From: Hydractinia symbiolongicarpus
Taxonomy: Eukaryota > Cnidaria > Hydrozoa > Anthoathecata > Hydractiniidae
Assembly: GCF_029227915.1 (NCBI RefSeq)
Contig: NC_079876.1
Location: forward strand, 26,693,828 to 26,757,827
Direction: 5' to 3'
Length of the DNA stretch: 64,000 bases
Of this stretch, positions 1-12,119 are shown piece by piece; positions within the stretch are counted from its first letter, which is position 1, and each line of letters begins with the position of its first letter. The notes beneath the pieces are model-generated. The model ran no database searches, was not told where the DNA came from, and was given only the letters and a program-made list of their open reading frames with translations. Made by a program: the position numbers and the translations under genes.

Positions 1-2
1 AC

Positions 3-918
3 AGAAATTTGCAAAGTGTACAACAAAAGCTATTTACATACGATAACATAAAACAATTTCCACAAAGGTTCAAATATTTGTGCGGCTTTGAAATAAAAAA
101 ATTCAATCTAGTCATGGAAATTATGCAACCTTATGTACATCTTGTACCTTGGCGATTGCAAACCTAGTGCAAAAAATAAAACTGTTGATGTTGCCACACA
201 ATTCCTTACTGTTTTGGTAATTTGTCGCCATGGAATTGATATAAGATTTATGGCTTATATTCTTGAAAAATCTGAGACAGCAGTTCAGCGAATTTTTGAT
301 GCCTGGGTAATTTTCCTTGCTACGTTATTCAATCGTATCAAATTAAAACCCAGTCATGGTTATTTGTTATGAAAAATGCCAAAATCATTCACCGAAACTG
401 ATCATGGTCTCACAGATATTGTTATTGATGCAACCGAATTCAAATTTCAGCATGCCTCAAATTTTGAATTAAACAGTTTAATGTTTTCAAATTACAAAAA
501 CACAGTCACTGGCAAAGCACTGATTGGCATTTCACCACATGGTATGGGCTTATTTTTCAGTGATATTCCCAGGATCAATTTCGGACTCAGAAATTACTGA
601 GAAAACTGGTATTCTGGAATTTGTACAAGAAGAGCATGAGGTTATGTCGGACAAAGGCTTTTCAATCCAAGAATTATGTACAAGTAAAGTATCACTTAAC
701 AGGCGGAAACAAAAAAATAATCCTCAATTCAGTGAAGCAGAAATCCAAGACAATTTTTTACGCGTATACACGTTAAAAGATTTATTGGCCGTGTCCGAGA
801 TTGGACTATATTGAACAATGTTTGGCCATTAAATAAAATGGATCTCCTTAGTTCTACTTGGATAATGCTTTGCCATATTGCAAATATAACAACGCCTTCA
901 ATTGGCCCTAAAGAGTAG
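3..918 (+). pseudogene. DDE transposase (DDE_Tnp_4 type, ISL2EU-like), broken
   Basis: A transposase of the DDE_Tnp_4 class enters from the left edge. Coding sense is open in frame 3 from base 3 (residues such as FKYLCGFEIKKFNLVMEIM, the usual N-terminal start of the DDE region). It shifts to frame 1 near 140, hits a TGA at 370-372, continues with VIDATEFKF (first catalytic Asp region) and shifts again near 580 to a block with the second Asp (VMSDKGFSIQ). A last shift near 780 leads into a C-terminal block ending at TAG 916-918, with RVRDWTILNNVW. There are thus at least three frameshifts and one stop. With the convergent YqaJ-type gene downstream, this two-gene layout resembles ISL2EU elements. 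The catalytic family is fairly sure, the superfamily name less so. The 5' end and left terminus lie outside the window. Confidence 0.7.
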
Positions 919-1045
919 TTTGATCTGTTATCGTCATTTTTCTTTAAACAGTGCGTAAAAAACGTACTCTTTCCTAGTGGAGGTATTGTTTTATTTAAGT
1001 TTGTTTTTGTATATATTTTTTACTAAAGCATAATGTTTTTTAAAG

Positions 1046-2499
1046 TCATATGGTATTAAAATCGTCTATAAATTCAACAGTTTGTACCGATTTAGTGCAA
1101 GTTTTGACGTAAGTCCTGAGTGATTTTAATGCTTTAAAGTCCAAATTTTTTTCTAAGAGTGCTTTTCCAAGTTGTTCCAAAACTCTTGTCTCTGTGTATG
1201 GCCAATCATATATTTTTTGATCATTTATAATACTGTCGCAAATAAGTGTTATGATGTCCAAAAGCAGATCATCCCTTTTGATGAGGAAAAACGTACCATT
1301 TTGAGTCTCAGGATGGTAAGAAACCAAAACACAAAATTTCGCGTCTGTGCATGACATCTGCAATTGACATTGAACAAAATAATTTGGAAAGGAATTCAAA
1401 GATTGAGTTGGGCCATCTGAATTCTTTACTCGAGTTTTAATTTCGACCAATAAAGCACATGGGCCAAAAGCGTCAGGGTACCATATCTTTTGTTTACTGG
1501 ATGCGTGAAGAATCCACATGTTTCTGTTGAAGCTTTGGAAATTTTTTCAAAATATTTTATCCCTTCTGCTTCGTATGTTCTCACAATATTTTCAATTCCA
1601 TCCAATAAACCTTCGTCGCTTGCTCCACTTTGTACAATATTCCAATATTTTTAAAACTTTTCCTGCCCGTATAATCCCAACAATGATGGTAATCGGTTTC
1701 CCGTAATCATAAATTTGCTAGCCTTGTGTCATTTTTCTGAAGTCTGACAAACATCAATGTAATCAGAACCGCATGGCTTCGGATCAATTAGAAAACTGAT
1801 ATTTAATTTGATTGGGTTTAAATTGTTTTGTTTACAAATAGCCTTGCAAATTTCTTGTGTTGAGTTATTTTGTATGTCGTATGTTGTAGTAGCCGTTTCA
1901 ATATGTATAGCAAACAAATTTTGCTCCAGAATTTGCTGCACTGTAATTTTACTACACTCAGTATCTTGTACACTTGACAACAAAGAAGTACCTTCAGGCT
2001 CAACTTGAAACCCTGTGCGGTTTTTGATTTGTTCCACTTTCAGCGGTTCAATCCCTAACACATGACTTTTAAAAACTTCTTTACTAACATACTTATGGTC
2101 AGCTAAATAATGAAGTTTGTAGGTATAACACAAATGCTCACCCACTGAAGTTTTACGTCCAATTTCTGATTGAGAGAGAACAGTGCAAACATGTTCTGAT
2201 ACAGGCTTTTCTAGATCTAACTTTGCATTTAGGTCCTGGATTATTGAAGAAACATTTCTTTTAAAGTAGGATTTGTCAGAATCTGCAGCACTAATAGCCA
2301 TCTGCTTGTGTTTCTTCATACTAGCTGATTTTAGATTAATATCCTTTAATGGTATCATGGGGATAGATCCTTTTGAAATTCTGCGAAGTTTTTCTGTACA
2401 TGTTAATTCGAGTATTTTCTCTTTGGTATCAGTCAGAACATCACAACATAGTCCACTAGCTCCCACAGAGCAGACACGTGTCTTACGCTGTGGTACCAT
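1046..2499 (-). pseudogene. YqaJ-type recombinase/nuclease of the same transposon, broken
   Basis: Minus-strand gene convergent with the transposase. The N-terminal half (2499-1729, starting MVPQRKTRVCSVG) has no domain I recognise. The C-terminal half carries a YqaJ-like PD-(D/E)XK nuclease pattern. Near 1715-1660 is TGNRLPSLLGLYG, the TG-R-LLG signature, then a TAA stop and frameshift near 1640. Near 1520-1450 a GFFTHP block runs into PDAFGPCALLVEIKTR across another frameshift, and YFVQCQLQM follows, so the E-x-K and Q-x-Q residues are both present. YqaJ-family proteins are known as partners of ISL2EU transposases. At least two frameshifts and one stop make it non-functional. Family recognition is by motif only. 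Confidence 0.68.
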
Positions 2500-2539
2500 T
2501 TTGCTCAGAGTCAGAAAAAAACTACAGCTGATATTGTAG

Positions 2540-3905
2540 AGACCAGTCTTTCGCAGCGGTATTTCGGGTTAGCATGAGTAGCGACATTACTTTACTGGAA
2601 GCCGAAATAAAGCTATAATGGAGCCATTTTGTGCAGATAGACTATGTATATTAATGTATAGATATAAATTTATACTTAATTTAGGAAATAACATTTTTGC
2701 GCTAAAAAACATTCCCGTTCTGATCTCCGAGCTTAAAGGAAGTGGGAAAATACTAAACAAAGTCGCGGGAAATTGCACGTCCAGGAGAAATACAGAGAGT
2801 TTGCAAATATCATAGAAAAAAAGCCAAAGTATGCATTTTTTTTAATAATCAGATTAATCGCCAAAAAAATACTGCTCGCTAATTACCGCTACTAATCTAA
2901 TCTGTTGTTAGAATGCCCGAACCCATTACTTTGTCCCGTTTTCAGTTTTATTTTACATTTTTTGAAGGTTTTTGTAATTTCTGCTGCCATTATCATCGTG
3001 TACATAAGATTTTTTAGCGTTGAAAATAATGTGCATACAGGAATCGTTGTTAAGCATTTAGTAAACACGACTTAAAAGTACCACAGAAATCATGTCTTAG
3101 AGGGGAAGACATTTAATTTAATCAACAACTAAATGATTTTGATATCTTTTGATGCCTAATAAATCTGTCCGAAAGTTTAAATGATATGCTGAATGTCCGA
3201 AATTGCTTTTAAAAAGTTGCGAGGGTTGAAGTTATAGGGAAAAATATGCCGTTACTAAAACATGTTCGTTTGATCGTATTTTTAAATATTTAGTGAGATT
3301 ACATGACACTGCGCACTGCTAACTTATCTAAATTTATTCAACAAAAAGGCTTATTTAACACCATGTTATTATGTTCTAATATGATTAGCAAGTAATCCAA
3401 CTCAATCGAAATGTCTAAAAGAAATAGTTGTCATGTACGGAGAGCAAATAAAAAAGATATATCACGGAATAAGGACAAGTTCATCAAAAAGGTACTTATT
3501 TTCTTGTATGAATCTCTCCTTCTACTGTTGCGAGAGAAATATTGGTATGATACATATTGTAAAACACTCAAATCTATGTGCAGGCATGCAATGGTTGCGG
3601 AAATCAAACAAAAACACTTTTTTATAAGAAGGCTGGGATTTCCTCAAAAATCTAACCTCAATCATTTTTAAAGTATCTTCACGAACCAGGTATTGTAAGT
3701 TAGAAACTTAAAAAATTAAGTTACTTCCATTAAATAATAGTAGTGTATTATATATTATTCGATAGTCGCTTGCCTGTCGAATAATTATTTGTCTAAGTCA
3801 GTTTTTGATAGCCTGATATAATATACTTGATATTACATCAGGATATATAAACTGACTTAGAAACCAAATATTTAAGTATGAATTATATCTTTTTTTTAGA
3901 TTAAT
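2540..3905. other. Non-coding stretch, nothing recognised
   Basis: About 1.4 kb of AT-rich sequence between the decayed transposon and the first exon of the MS4A-like gene. Open frames here are short and lack recognisable domains. It presumably holds the unseen right terminus of the transposon and the promoter and 5' UTR of the downstream gene. No convincing TATA box or terminal repeat was found. Confidence 0.4.
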
Positions 3906-3910
3906 TAACA

Positions 3911-6900
3911 ATGATGTCTCAACAAACAGGCAGTAACCCTTCGGGCCATTTAAAAATGCTCGGAATACTTCAATATTTGGTAAGACCACCATGTGTTGCG
4001 CGTAGAATACCCTTTGAAAAATGAAATTTTGTTTGTTTGTTTTATTTTACCTTTTTTGTTTTGAATGCAAAATATCAGAAAAAGTTATTGATATCTGTGT
4101 TAATCTTTTTCCTATCAATTCATCTTTACGACCCATCCGCCTTTTTTCGTATATAAGCTATAAACTCCAGAGGCAAGGGAAGTTTTTGGATTCTGCTTCA
4201 GTAATCATTACAACTCGACTTTTTTACCATTAGGAATCGTTTTGATCATTACTGGTGTCATTACATTTGTTTGCGGCATAAGTATTTATGCAACTCTGCG
4301 TATTGAAGGGGTTCCAATAAATCAACATGGCACATCTGTAGTGGCATCAATATGGATCGTTATCACTGGTATACAGTGCGTGTTGATGCGATGGAAATCA
4401 CGCAATTTGAGTTTTGTTGGAATTTGCAATACATTTGTGGTAATTACTAGCGGTATAGTATTTGTCGCTACAGCAACATCGATAGTTGGACTCTCGTAAG
4501 TAAGAAATAAATCTACAAGATGAACGTTCCTTTTTCTTTCAACATTACATAAATACGTTCGATTTTTAGAAAGTACGCTGATTGTGAAACTAAATTAGGC
4601 TTTTACAACATCCAATGTGTTAAAAGATATGAATATGGATTAGCTGTGTACGCAATTCTTCTGGTGTTGCATCTCGCTCAAATGGTAGTCGCTCTGACAG
4701 CAACAGTGTATGGGTTCAGAATACATAATTGCTGTATTGAAAATCGAGGTTGGTGAACTAATATAAATGTAAGCACCAATTACTGCTAAAGTTGAAGCTT
4801 ACCTTCTGCCAAAAAACAAGTTGATTTCATATAAAAGAGCTTTAAACGTTGTCTAAAAATGTTTTTATCATTTTATAAAATCTTTATTGCTTTCCGAGCT
4901 AGTTATGCGGAATTGTGACATTATCGATTACATACTCAGAAACAATTGCTGGTAAAAATAATAATCAGGATAACTAAACATTAAACTGGAAAGGTGATAG
5001 CATATTTACATCACCACGTACCTTGATGAACCCTTAAAACAGCACCTTATTGAATTTTCGCGCCCGAAGGCGTAGGAAATTCTTTAAAACCGTCGTTTTT
5101 TTCTTTCGAAGCATTTTTTGAGAAAAAATCGACCCTGGGATTTTACGTTCCTCTGAGAGGAGGATAGTATTGGTATAACTGACTAACTAACTAACCCTGT
5201 CCCAAACGGACAATTGCAACGTCACAGATTTAAACTTCGTACCCAAGCTCCCTAAGTACTGGGAAGTCATTTAAATGACGTTTCAGGCCAAAATTGGTAT
5301 TTGTTTTTGACAAAATTTGGCACAGTTAACAAAAAAGTATGCTGAACATAATGGTGCCATCTTGATTTTGATTTTTGTCACCTAAATTTCATTTTAGGCC
5401 AAAATTGGTCCAAAAACTAAAACTACTTTATTTTCAACAAAATTTGACACAATTAACGTATGCTGAACATGATGGTAACATCAAAATTTTGGTTTTTTGC
5501 CACCTTAAATGTCATTTTAGGCCAAAATTGGTCCAAAAATTAAAACTACTTCATTTTTAACAAAAATTGGCAAAGTTAAAAAAAAGTATGCTGAACATAA
5601 TGGTGACATCAAAATTTTGATTTTTGTCACCTAAATGCCATTTTAGGCGAAAATTGGTCCAAAAATTAAAACCACTTCATTTTCGGACAAATTTGGCACA
5701 GTTAACAAATAAAGCATGCTGAAAATGATGATGATACAAAAGTTTGATTTTTTGTCACCTAAATGTCATTTCAGGCCAAAATTTGTCCAAAAATTAAAAT
5801 TACTTTATTTTCGACAAAAATTGCCACAGTTAATAAAAAAAGTATGCTGAAAATGATGGTCACATCAAAATTTTGATTTTTTGTCAACTAAATGCCGTTT
5901 AAGACCATAAACGTTTCAATCGCAAGACTTTCAACCATAAATGATAGGCTGTATTTTTTGTTAGCAATTTCTTTTAAAATGAGTTTATTATGACACGTTT
6001 CGTTTTGTTTGCGTTTCTTGTAAGATATAATGTCACTTGTGTGCTTTATCTTCAGAGCTTCATGCGCCAAACCTCTTCGAATGTTTGGCATGATAACACA
6101 ACAAATTAGCAGGTTGTCATCAAATATTTTGGTAGCGAGCGGAAAATTCATAGAGCCCCCAGGGCTTCTTGTTTTCTTTAATTCGTGATATCATGAATTG
6201 ATTAGCATAATTATCAAAACTTTTTAAATAAGAAATCTTAAAAACCGATTTTACAAAAGAATAAAAAAATTCGTAGCCAAAGTGTCAAGCTTTTTTATAT
6301 GAAGCCAACTTGTTTTTTGCAGTATTTAAGCTTTAAGTTAAAAAATTAGTTTGATCTTTGCTAATACATTGTAGAATTTTTCCTCATCACGATTACCTCG
6401 CATGAAAATTTAAGATATCATTTTATATGGAATAGCTTGAACTTTGTCTTAGGTGGGAGGTGTCGTGTTTATCTTTTTTACTAAGATATTTTTACAGTTA
6501 GCTACATATGTTATTGCCAGTAAGTTTAGCGTTTAAACCGTATACATGAATTTTAATATTTGGTTTCAATAATCATGCTTGATTTTAGAGCTAGCTAGCT
6601 AGAGTTCATGATGTTATAATTTCGCATAATCAGCGAACCTTTTTAGATCTATATATTAAAAAGAAATAAAAGATTTTTAAATAACTTTTGAACCTTTTTC
6701 ATGCAATACCACTTCTTGTTGTTCACGGAAGGTAAACATAACCAGAAATGCACCAAATAATAACTAAATGCAAAAAAAAAAAAAAAAAATAGCGTAAGCA
6801 ATGAATAACTTAAGATGTAACATGCTAGTGAACTTTTTTTTAATTTTTTTTTTAGAACCACAAACAAATGTCGAGACTTTCGAAGCAGCACCACAACCGA

Positions 6901-7094
6901 CTATACTACAAAACTGCACAGTTGCTCAACAACAGCCATACCAACTACAGCAAGATCAAATATTTGTGACTAGCTCCTCAGGCCAACAGTTTAAACTGAT
7001 ACCTGCAACACAGTTTTCACAACAAACAGGAATTGTTTCGCCTGTTTCGACAACACGTGCAACTCCAAGTGCCCCTCCACCTTACGTTGAATGA
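3911..7094 (+). CDS. MS4A/CD20-like four-pass membrane protein, four exons
   Basis: Exons at 3911-3979, 4234-4495, 4570-4748 and 6856-7094, about 250 aa. Exon 1 encodes MMSQQTGSNPSGH then KMLGILQYL, the short cytoplasmic lead-in typical of MS4A proteins. Exon 2 holds TM1 (GIVLIITGVITFVCGIS), TM2 (VVASIWIVITGIQCVLM) and TM3 (ICNTFVVITSGIVFVATATS). Exon 3 holds a Cys-containing extracellular loop (YADCETKLGFYNIQC) and TM4 (LAVYAILLVLHLAQMVVAL). Exon 4 is a Gln-rich cytoplasmic tail ending PSAPPPYVE, a PPxY motif of the kind bound by WW-domain proteins. Junctions 2/3 (phase 2) and 3/4 (phase 1) are clean GT-AG. Junction 1/2 is one nucleotide out of phase at the obvious sites although the protein reads perfectly across it. 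Likely a plasma- or endomembrane protein; ligand and function unknown. Confidence 0.72.
5270..5905. repeat. Degenerate tandem repeat, about 112-127 bp unit, in intron 3 of the MS4A-like gene
   Basis: Five or more imperfect copies of a unit that begins near GGCCAAAATTGGTCC, passes through AGTATGCTGAACATAATGGT and ends near TTTGTCACCTAAATG. Copies start at about 5285, 5396, 5520, 5646 and 5773, with a decayed partial copy near 5890. It is intronic and carries no open frame of note. Confidence 0.8.
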
Positions 7095-7477
7095 ATGGGT
7101 CTTAGAGTAACCTAAATTTTTTAAAATCAGTTTCACTTTGTAAAAATCTACGAATACAAGAAATCGGTAAAGAAAAATTTAACAACAGCGCAAAACATAT
7201 TTAAACATATTTCTTGTTATTTAAACATATTTCTTTTGAAGAAGTCAAAAAGACAAAGAATTCGTTTTGGGGTATAGTAATTCTGTTAGCTGTGCAAACA
7301 AATGAGTTGTGTATTGGTGTTTAGTCAGAATTACGTATTTTGACAAGTCCAAAATATACTATAGTTTCAAGATATTTTATTTTAAAAACGAAGTAATTTA
7401 TGCATTTTAAGAAAAAGAAATTAGATAAGCTTGAAGCTTTAATAAATGACTTATTTTTTACTAAAGCTATTATGATT

Positions 7478-7674
7478 TATTATAACAATAGCGTTCATTT
7501 TGACGGCAATATTTTTATTTACCGACCGCGGAATGAAATTTTCAGCCTGACAGTATCATTTACACCCGATGCGAAGCAGAGTGTGTAAATGAGAGTGGAA
7601 GGCTGAAAATTTCACTCTAAGGGCGAAGTAAATAAAAATATTGACCGAAAAATTAATGCTATTGCTATTATAAC
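7478..7674. repeat. Long imperfect palindrome (foldback/MITE-like)
   Basis: The left arm (from about 7478: TATTATAACAATAGCG, then GGCAATATTTTTATTTAC, then GAAATTTTCAGCC) is mirrored by the right arm ending near 7674 (GGCTGAAAATTTC, then GTAAATAAAAATATT, then GCTATTGCTATTATAA). Arms are about 90 nt with mismatches and surround a short centre near 7570-7580. This is the form of a foldback or miniature inverted-repeat element. No coding capacity; no target duplication could be fixed. Confidence 0.75.
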
Positions 7675-7918
7675 TTAGTTCAATATCTTTAAAGCAAAGT
7701 TGTTGTTTTTTTGTTGTTTTTTTTCGTATTTCAAAATTTCCGAAAGTAGCCGTAACAGTAATCATTTTTGAATACTGTTTTTAAGCAAACCAAATTTGAG
7801 AAAACTAAAAATCAATTAAAAAAAATGAATCATTTTAATTATTAAAAAGTGCAATTATTATTTAAAAAAACAAACAAAAAAGACATTTCTGCACAATTTT
7901 AACTAATAAGTAAATTAA

Positions 7919-8500
7919 TTATAAAAACCTTAGTATAAACCTTAAAATATTGTAACAAGCAAAAGATATTATGTCAAAATATAAAGTTGAAGATTGATGG
8001 TGCAGTTTGTAAAGGTTCCATTTGGTATCACAGACTATATTAAAGATTTGTGGGTCTCGTTGGGATTTACTTCCACATCTACAATCGAAGGTGATGTTGC
8101 GGTTGAAGAGGACGACGAGGTCGAAATAGTTTGCAAGAGAGGTCTTGTCAAAATTTGAGAGTTCTTTAATGTAGACTCGCTCTTGGGCTTGGTAATAGAG
8201 CAAATGTGTTGGGTGTCAATTCCAGCATGATACAGATTTTGACTGTAGAGGCTCGCACACAATGATTGGTGTAGATTCTGCTCAATCTTGCTGATTTATA
8301 AATCTGATATTGACAAGAGTTTTCTTACAGATGACTTCCTTAGTGTACCATTCTTCATTTGGAAACACTTTCTTAGCTTCAGCAAACAATACTGGATTTT
8401 GAGAATTGAGCTTTTCAACGTGAATTCAAAGGCTGGAATAGGATCAAGAGGATTTGTACTCTACATTCTTACATCACTGTAGTCCTGAGCACTTTGTTTA
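7919..8500 (-). other. Unassigned coding-like stretch, broken
   Basis: On the minus strand several short frames look protein-like but are interrupted: FAEAKKVFPNEEWYTKEV near 8380-8300, HAGIDTQHICSITKPK near 8220-8170, and FDKTSLANYFDLVVLFN near 8150-8090. They do not join in a single frame and I recognise no domain. This could be a decayed retroelement or exon fragments. No firmer call is possible. Confidence 0.25.
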
Positions 8501-8568
8501 TAGCCCCCAGGATTGTTTTTTATACTCTCTGTAACTATCACTTCCAAATTATCGATTCACTTGGGCAT

Positions 8569-8761
<193 letters not shown>

Positions 8762-8940
8762 TACAAAAGAAACACATCTAACCATGACATATACATACAT
8801 TTTTTTTCATGATTTATATTTTGTGTAAAAACTTTCTACATGCACTTCCTCCGTCGTTATTTATTCCGTTTTATCTCTATATATTCCTCTTTCTTTCTTT
8901 CTTTTTTTTTTTTAATATGACCAGCATATATTATTTAAAA

Positions 8941-11900
8941 CTATTTACAAGACACATCCATGTTCATAAAACATATATTACAAATAACTCTAGCCGTGTG
9001 TGTAAAGATATTTCTTCCAAAACGTGTCGTTGTACGTGTGTTGGGACGCAAGTTGTAACAATCCCTGCCTCGATTATTTACATTCTCCTCCTCTTGTTCT
9101 AAATCAGATGATTCATCGTAATCTACTAATACCGGCTGTACGTGACCTTCATGTATTGTATCCGGTGGCGTAACAACGGTGGGAGGTCTTAATTTTAACT
9201 TATCTCTTGTAACCCACTTGAGGCACTTATCACCATTGGTGTTAAAAGTTTCAATTTCGTAAGAAGGGTGTGAAACCTTGTTTACTTTATACGGCCCTTC
9301 CCAATTCATTCTTAACTTTTGAGAAATGTTTCTAAAAAGCAGAACGTAAAGTAAATCACCTTCCTTCAAAACATTATCTTTAACTTTTCTATCATAATAC
9401 GTTGCATACTTAACTTGCCTAGTGTTCATGTTTTCCCTAGCAACAATGTAAAGTTGCTGAAGTTTCTTTTCGTATTCAAAGAGAGATGTTACTTTATGAT
9501 CATCCTTAGTTACTCCGTAGATAACATCGATAGGGATTCTATATTCGCGACCAAACATAAGTCGGGCCGGAGTATAACCTGTGCTAGAATGTATACTGCT
9601 ATTGTAAGCAAATGCAGCTTTTCTCCACCACAGATCCCATTTCTCTGTCGATGTTTTTACAAAAGCTGTTAAATAGTTCTTAACAAACTCATTTGTTTTT
9701 TCTGTTAGGCCATTTGCTCTAGGATTATAAACTGTAGTTCTTAATTTCTTAACGCCTAATTCTTTCATTAAAGATTGAAATAAAGCTGCTTCATAACGGA
9801 TCTCTATCTGAGTATAATTTTAAAGGTATGCCAAATTTCTCAAAGCAATCAAAAACACATTTCACAGCAGTTTTCGCAGTACGATCTTTCACTGGATATA
9901 TGGATATATATCAAAATGTGTCTATTTCCGCGTGAAGTCGGGGTAAATAATCAATCGAGACCAACTCCATAGTAGAAGTGGAAAACGGGCGAATTCCCAT
10001 TCTTCCTGGATTCCGATGTTGCGGTTTGATCTTTATACACATTTCACACTTAGCAACAAAACTACAAACAGACTGTTGTAACTTGGGCCACGAAAAAGAT
10101 TCTAAAACGCGGCGGTAAGTTTTATCTACACCATTGTAAATGACATAATCTTCAAGTTTCCTCACGTAAGTCGTGTGGTACTACATATAATAACTTATCG
10201 TGGTGTTTGTACTGCAAAATGTTGTCGCTTATTAGTTTTTGTTGATATCTAGAAAATTGTTTCGGAAACATATCATAAATGTGATCCTGCAGGGATTGTT
10301 TCACCTGACGCAATGTTGGATCGTTCATTTTTGAAACTATAAGATCATCAACATCATAGCTCATAGCACTTAGTTCTAATAAACAAGTGGAGATAATGTC
10401 TAGTTTCTTAGTTTCCTTGATATTTCTAGAAATAAAATCAGCCACGACATTGCTCTTGCCTTTTATATAACATAGTTTTGCACTCATACTTTCTAAATAT
10501 TGGATCCATCTAAACCTACGGTTAACAACATCCTCCAAGACTAATTAATATATAACGTAATCATAGCCTAACACATACACTTCACAGTTTTTCAAAGTTT
10601 TTCTAGGAGTTCACGATCTACAGTAGCATATTTTCGTTCAGCATCACTGAGTACTCTTCCGCCAAACATGATTGGGCAAACCCGGTCCTCATGTAATTGT
10701 GCTAACATGAAACCGATTGCAATAGCGGATGCGTCACATTGTATAAAAAATGGTTTGTCAAATTTTGGGTGAGCTAAAAAGGTTGTATTTTTTAACTTAC
10801 TTTTGATATAAAAAAACCCTGTTTACATTCACTAGACCATACAAATTTTGAATTTTCCTTTACAAGATCGAACAATAGAGCTGCATGTTGTGCGAAGTTC
10901 GGCACAAATTTACGAAAAATCGAGGCCATTCCTAAAAATGACTTTACCTCGGAAGCACAGGTAGGCGTGCTAAAACGCATCACTTCATCTACCTTGCTCA
11001 CTTGAGGTTTTACTCTTCCTGCACTTAATTCATGTCCTAAAAATAAAACCTTTTCTTTCATAATTTGACACTTAGATAAATTAACTTGTAGTTCAAACTC
11101 AGCAAATTTCGTAAAAACTTTATCTAGATGATCAAGGTAATCGAGTCTAAATTTAGATACTCCTACATATCCATATACTCCTACAAATCCTTTAAAATCA
11201 TTGAAAATATAAGTCATAGCCGCAGATAATAAAAAAGCAGCGCCATGCAGACCAAAAGGCATACGCAACCACTGAAACTTTTCACAACCGTGAACAAACG
11301 TAGTCTTACGCTTATCTTTCGCGTTCATGGGAATACGATATATGCTTCTTTCAAATCAAGACGGGAAAAACAGTAGAACCACTAACGCCTTCTAATAGAT
11401 CCTCTAAGCGACTAACGGGATAAGAATTGCATATAGTTTTACTATTTATACCTCTATAATCTATACATAACCGCAATGAACCATCTCTCTTTATCACAGG
11501 AACGATCGGAGCACCGTATGTTGATGTCGATTCTTCGATAAACTTTTTATCAGCCAGTGTCTTCAGTTGTCTGTCAATTTCTTCTCTTTACTATACGGTA
11601 CTCTTCTGGTTGGAAACGCTACTGGATTTTCGTCTTTAAACGGATGGAATGTTCACATGGTACTCTCGGCACACTCTTATCGGAGTTCTTCATTTTACCT
11701 TGATAGTTTCGGATTATTTCATTTATTCGTTCGCATTCGTGTGGTAATAAATAGTTGCGATTCTTTTCTATGTGTTGTTGTTCCTTACTTTCATTTCGCA
11801 GATCTATTTCTTCTACCTCTCCCACATTAGCAATGAATTCACTTTTCTTTTATTTGACACTTTGTCCAGAAGTGTTGGCCACCGGTATGGATATCGATTT

Positions 11901-12118
11901 AATAACATTATCAAATTTAAGGTTACATTTTTCCACGTCTTCATGAAGAAATACATCATCGTTCTTAATAATATACGATTTCTCATTTTGTAAACGCTTG
12001 ACATTAAACATTTTTCTTTTTACATATTTGGTTGTGATGTCCGGTATAATTGTTGACTTAGCAATTTTCACGTACGCTGTTGTCGAAGAAACTGATTCTT
12101 TAAAACATTTAATTGTTG
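8941..12118 (-). pseudogene. Ty3/gypsy retrotransposon pol (RT, RNase H, integrase), broken
   Basis: Minus-strand pol read right to left. 12118-11850 is the protease-RT linker (STIIPDITTKYVKRK). 11825-11619 is the start of RT (EHSIRLKTKI). 11328-10792 is RT, with FQWLRMPFGL and NLSKCQIMKEKVLFLGHEL. About 10790-10152 is RNase H, ending GKSNVVADFISRN. 10165-9911 is the integrase zinc-binding region (SFVAKCEMCIKI) and first Asp (ELVSIDYLP). 9768-8941 is the integrase C-terminal half, with the catalytic Glu block ANGLTEKTNEF and the GPY/F block MNWEGPYKV. RT is dead: the YxDD box is replaced by VYGYVGVSK. Several stops and frameshifts separate the blocks. Gag and protease of the same element lie at 14-20 kb, displaced by later insertions. 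No 3' LTR was recognised left of 8941. Confidence 0.88.
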
Positions 12119-12119
12119 G

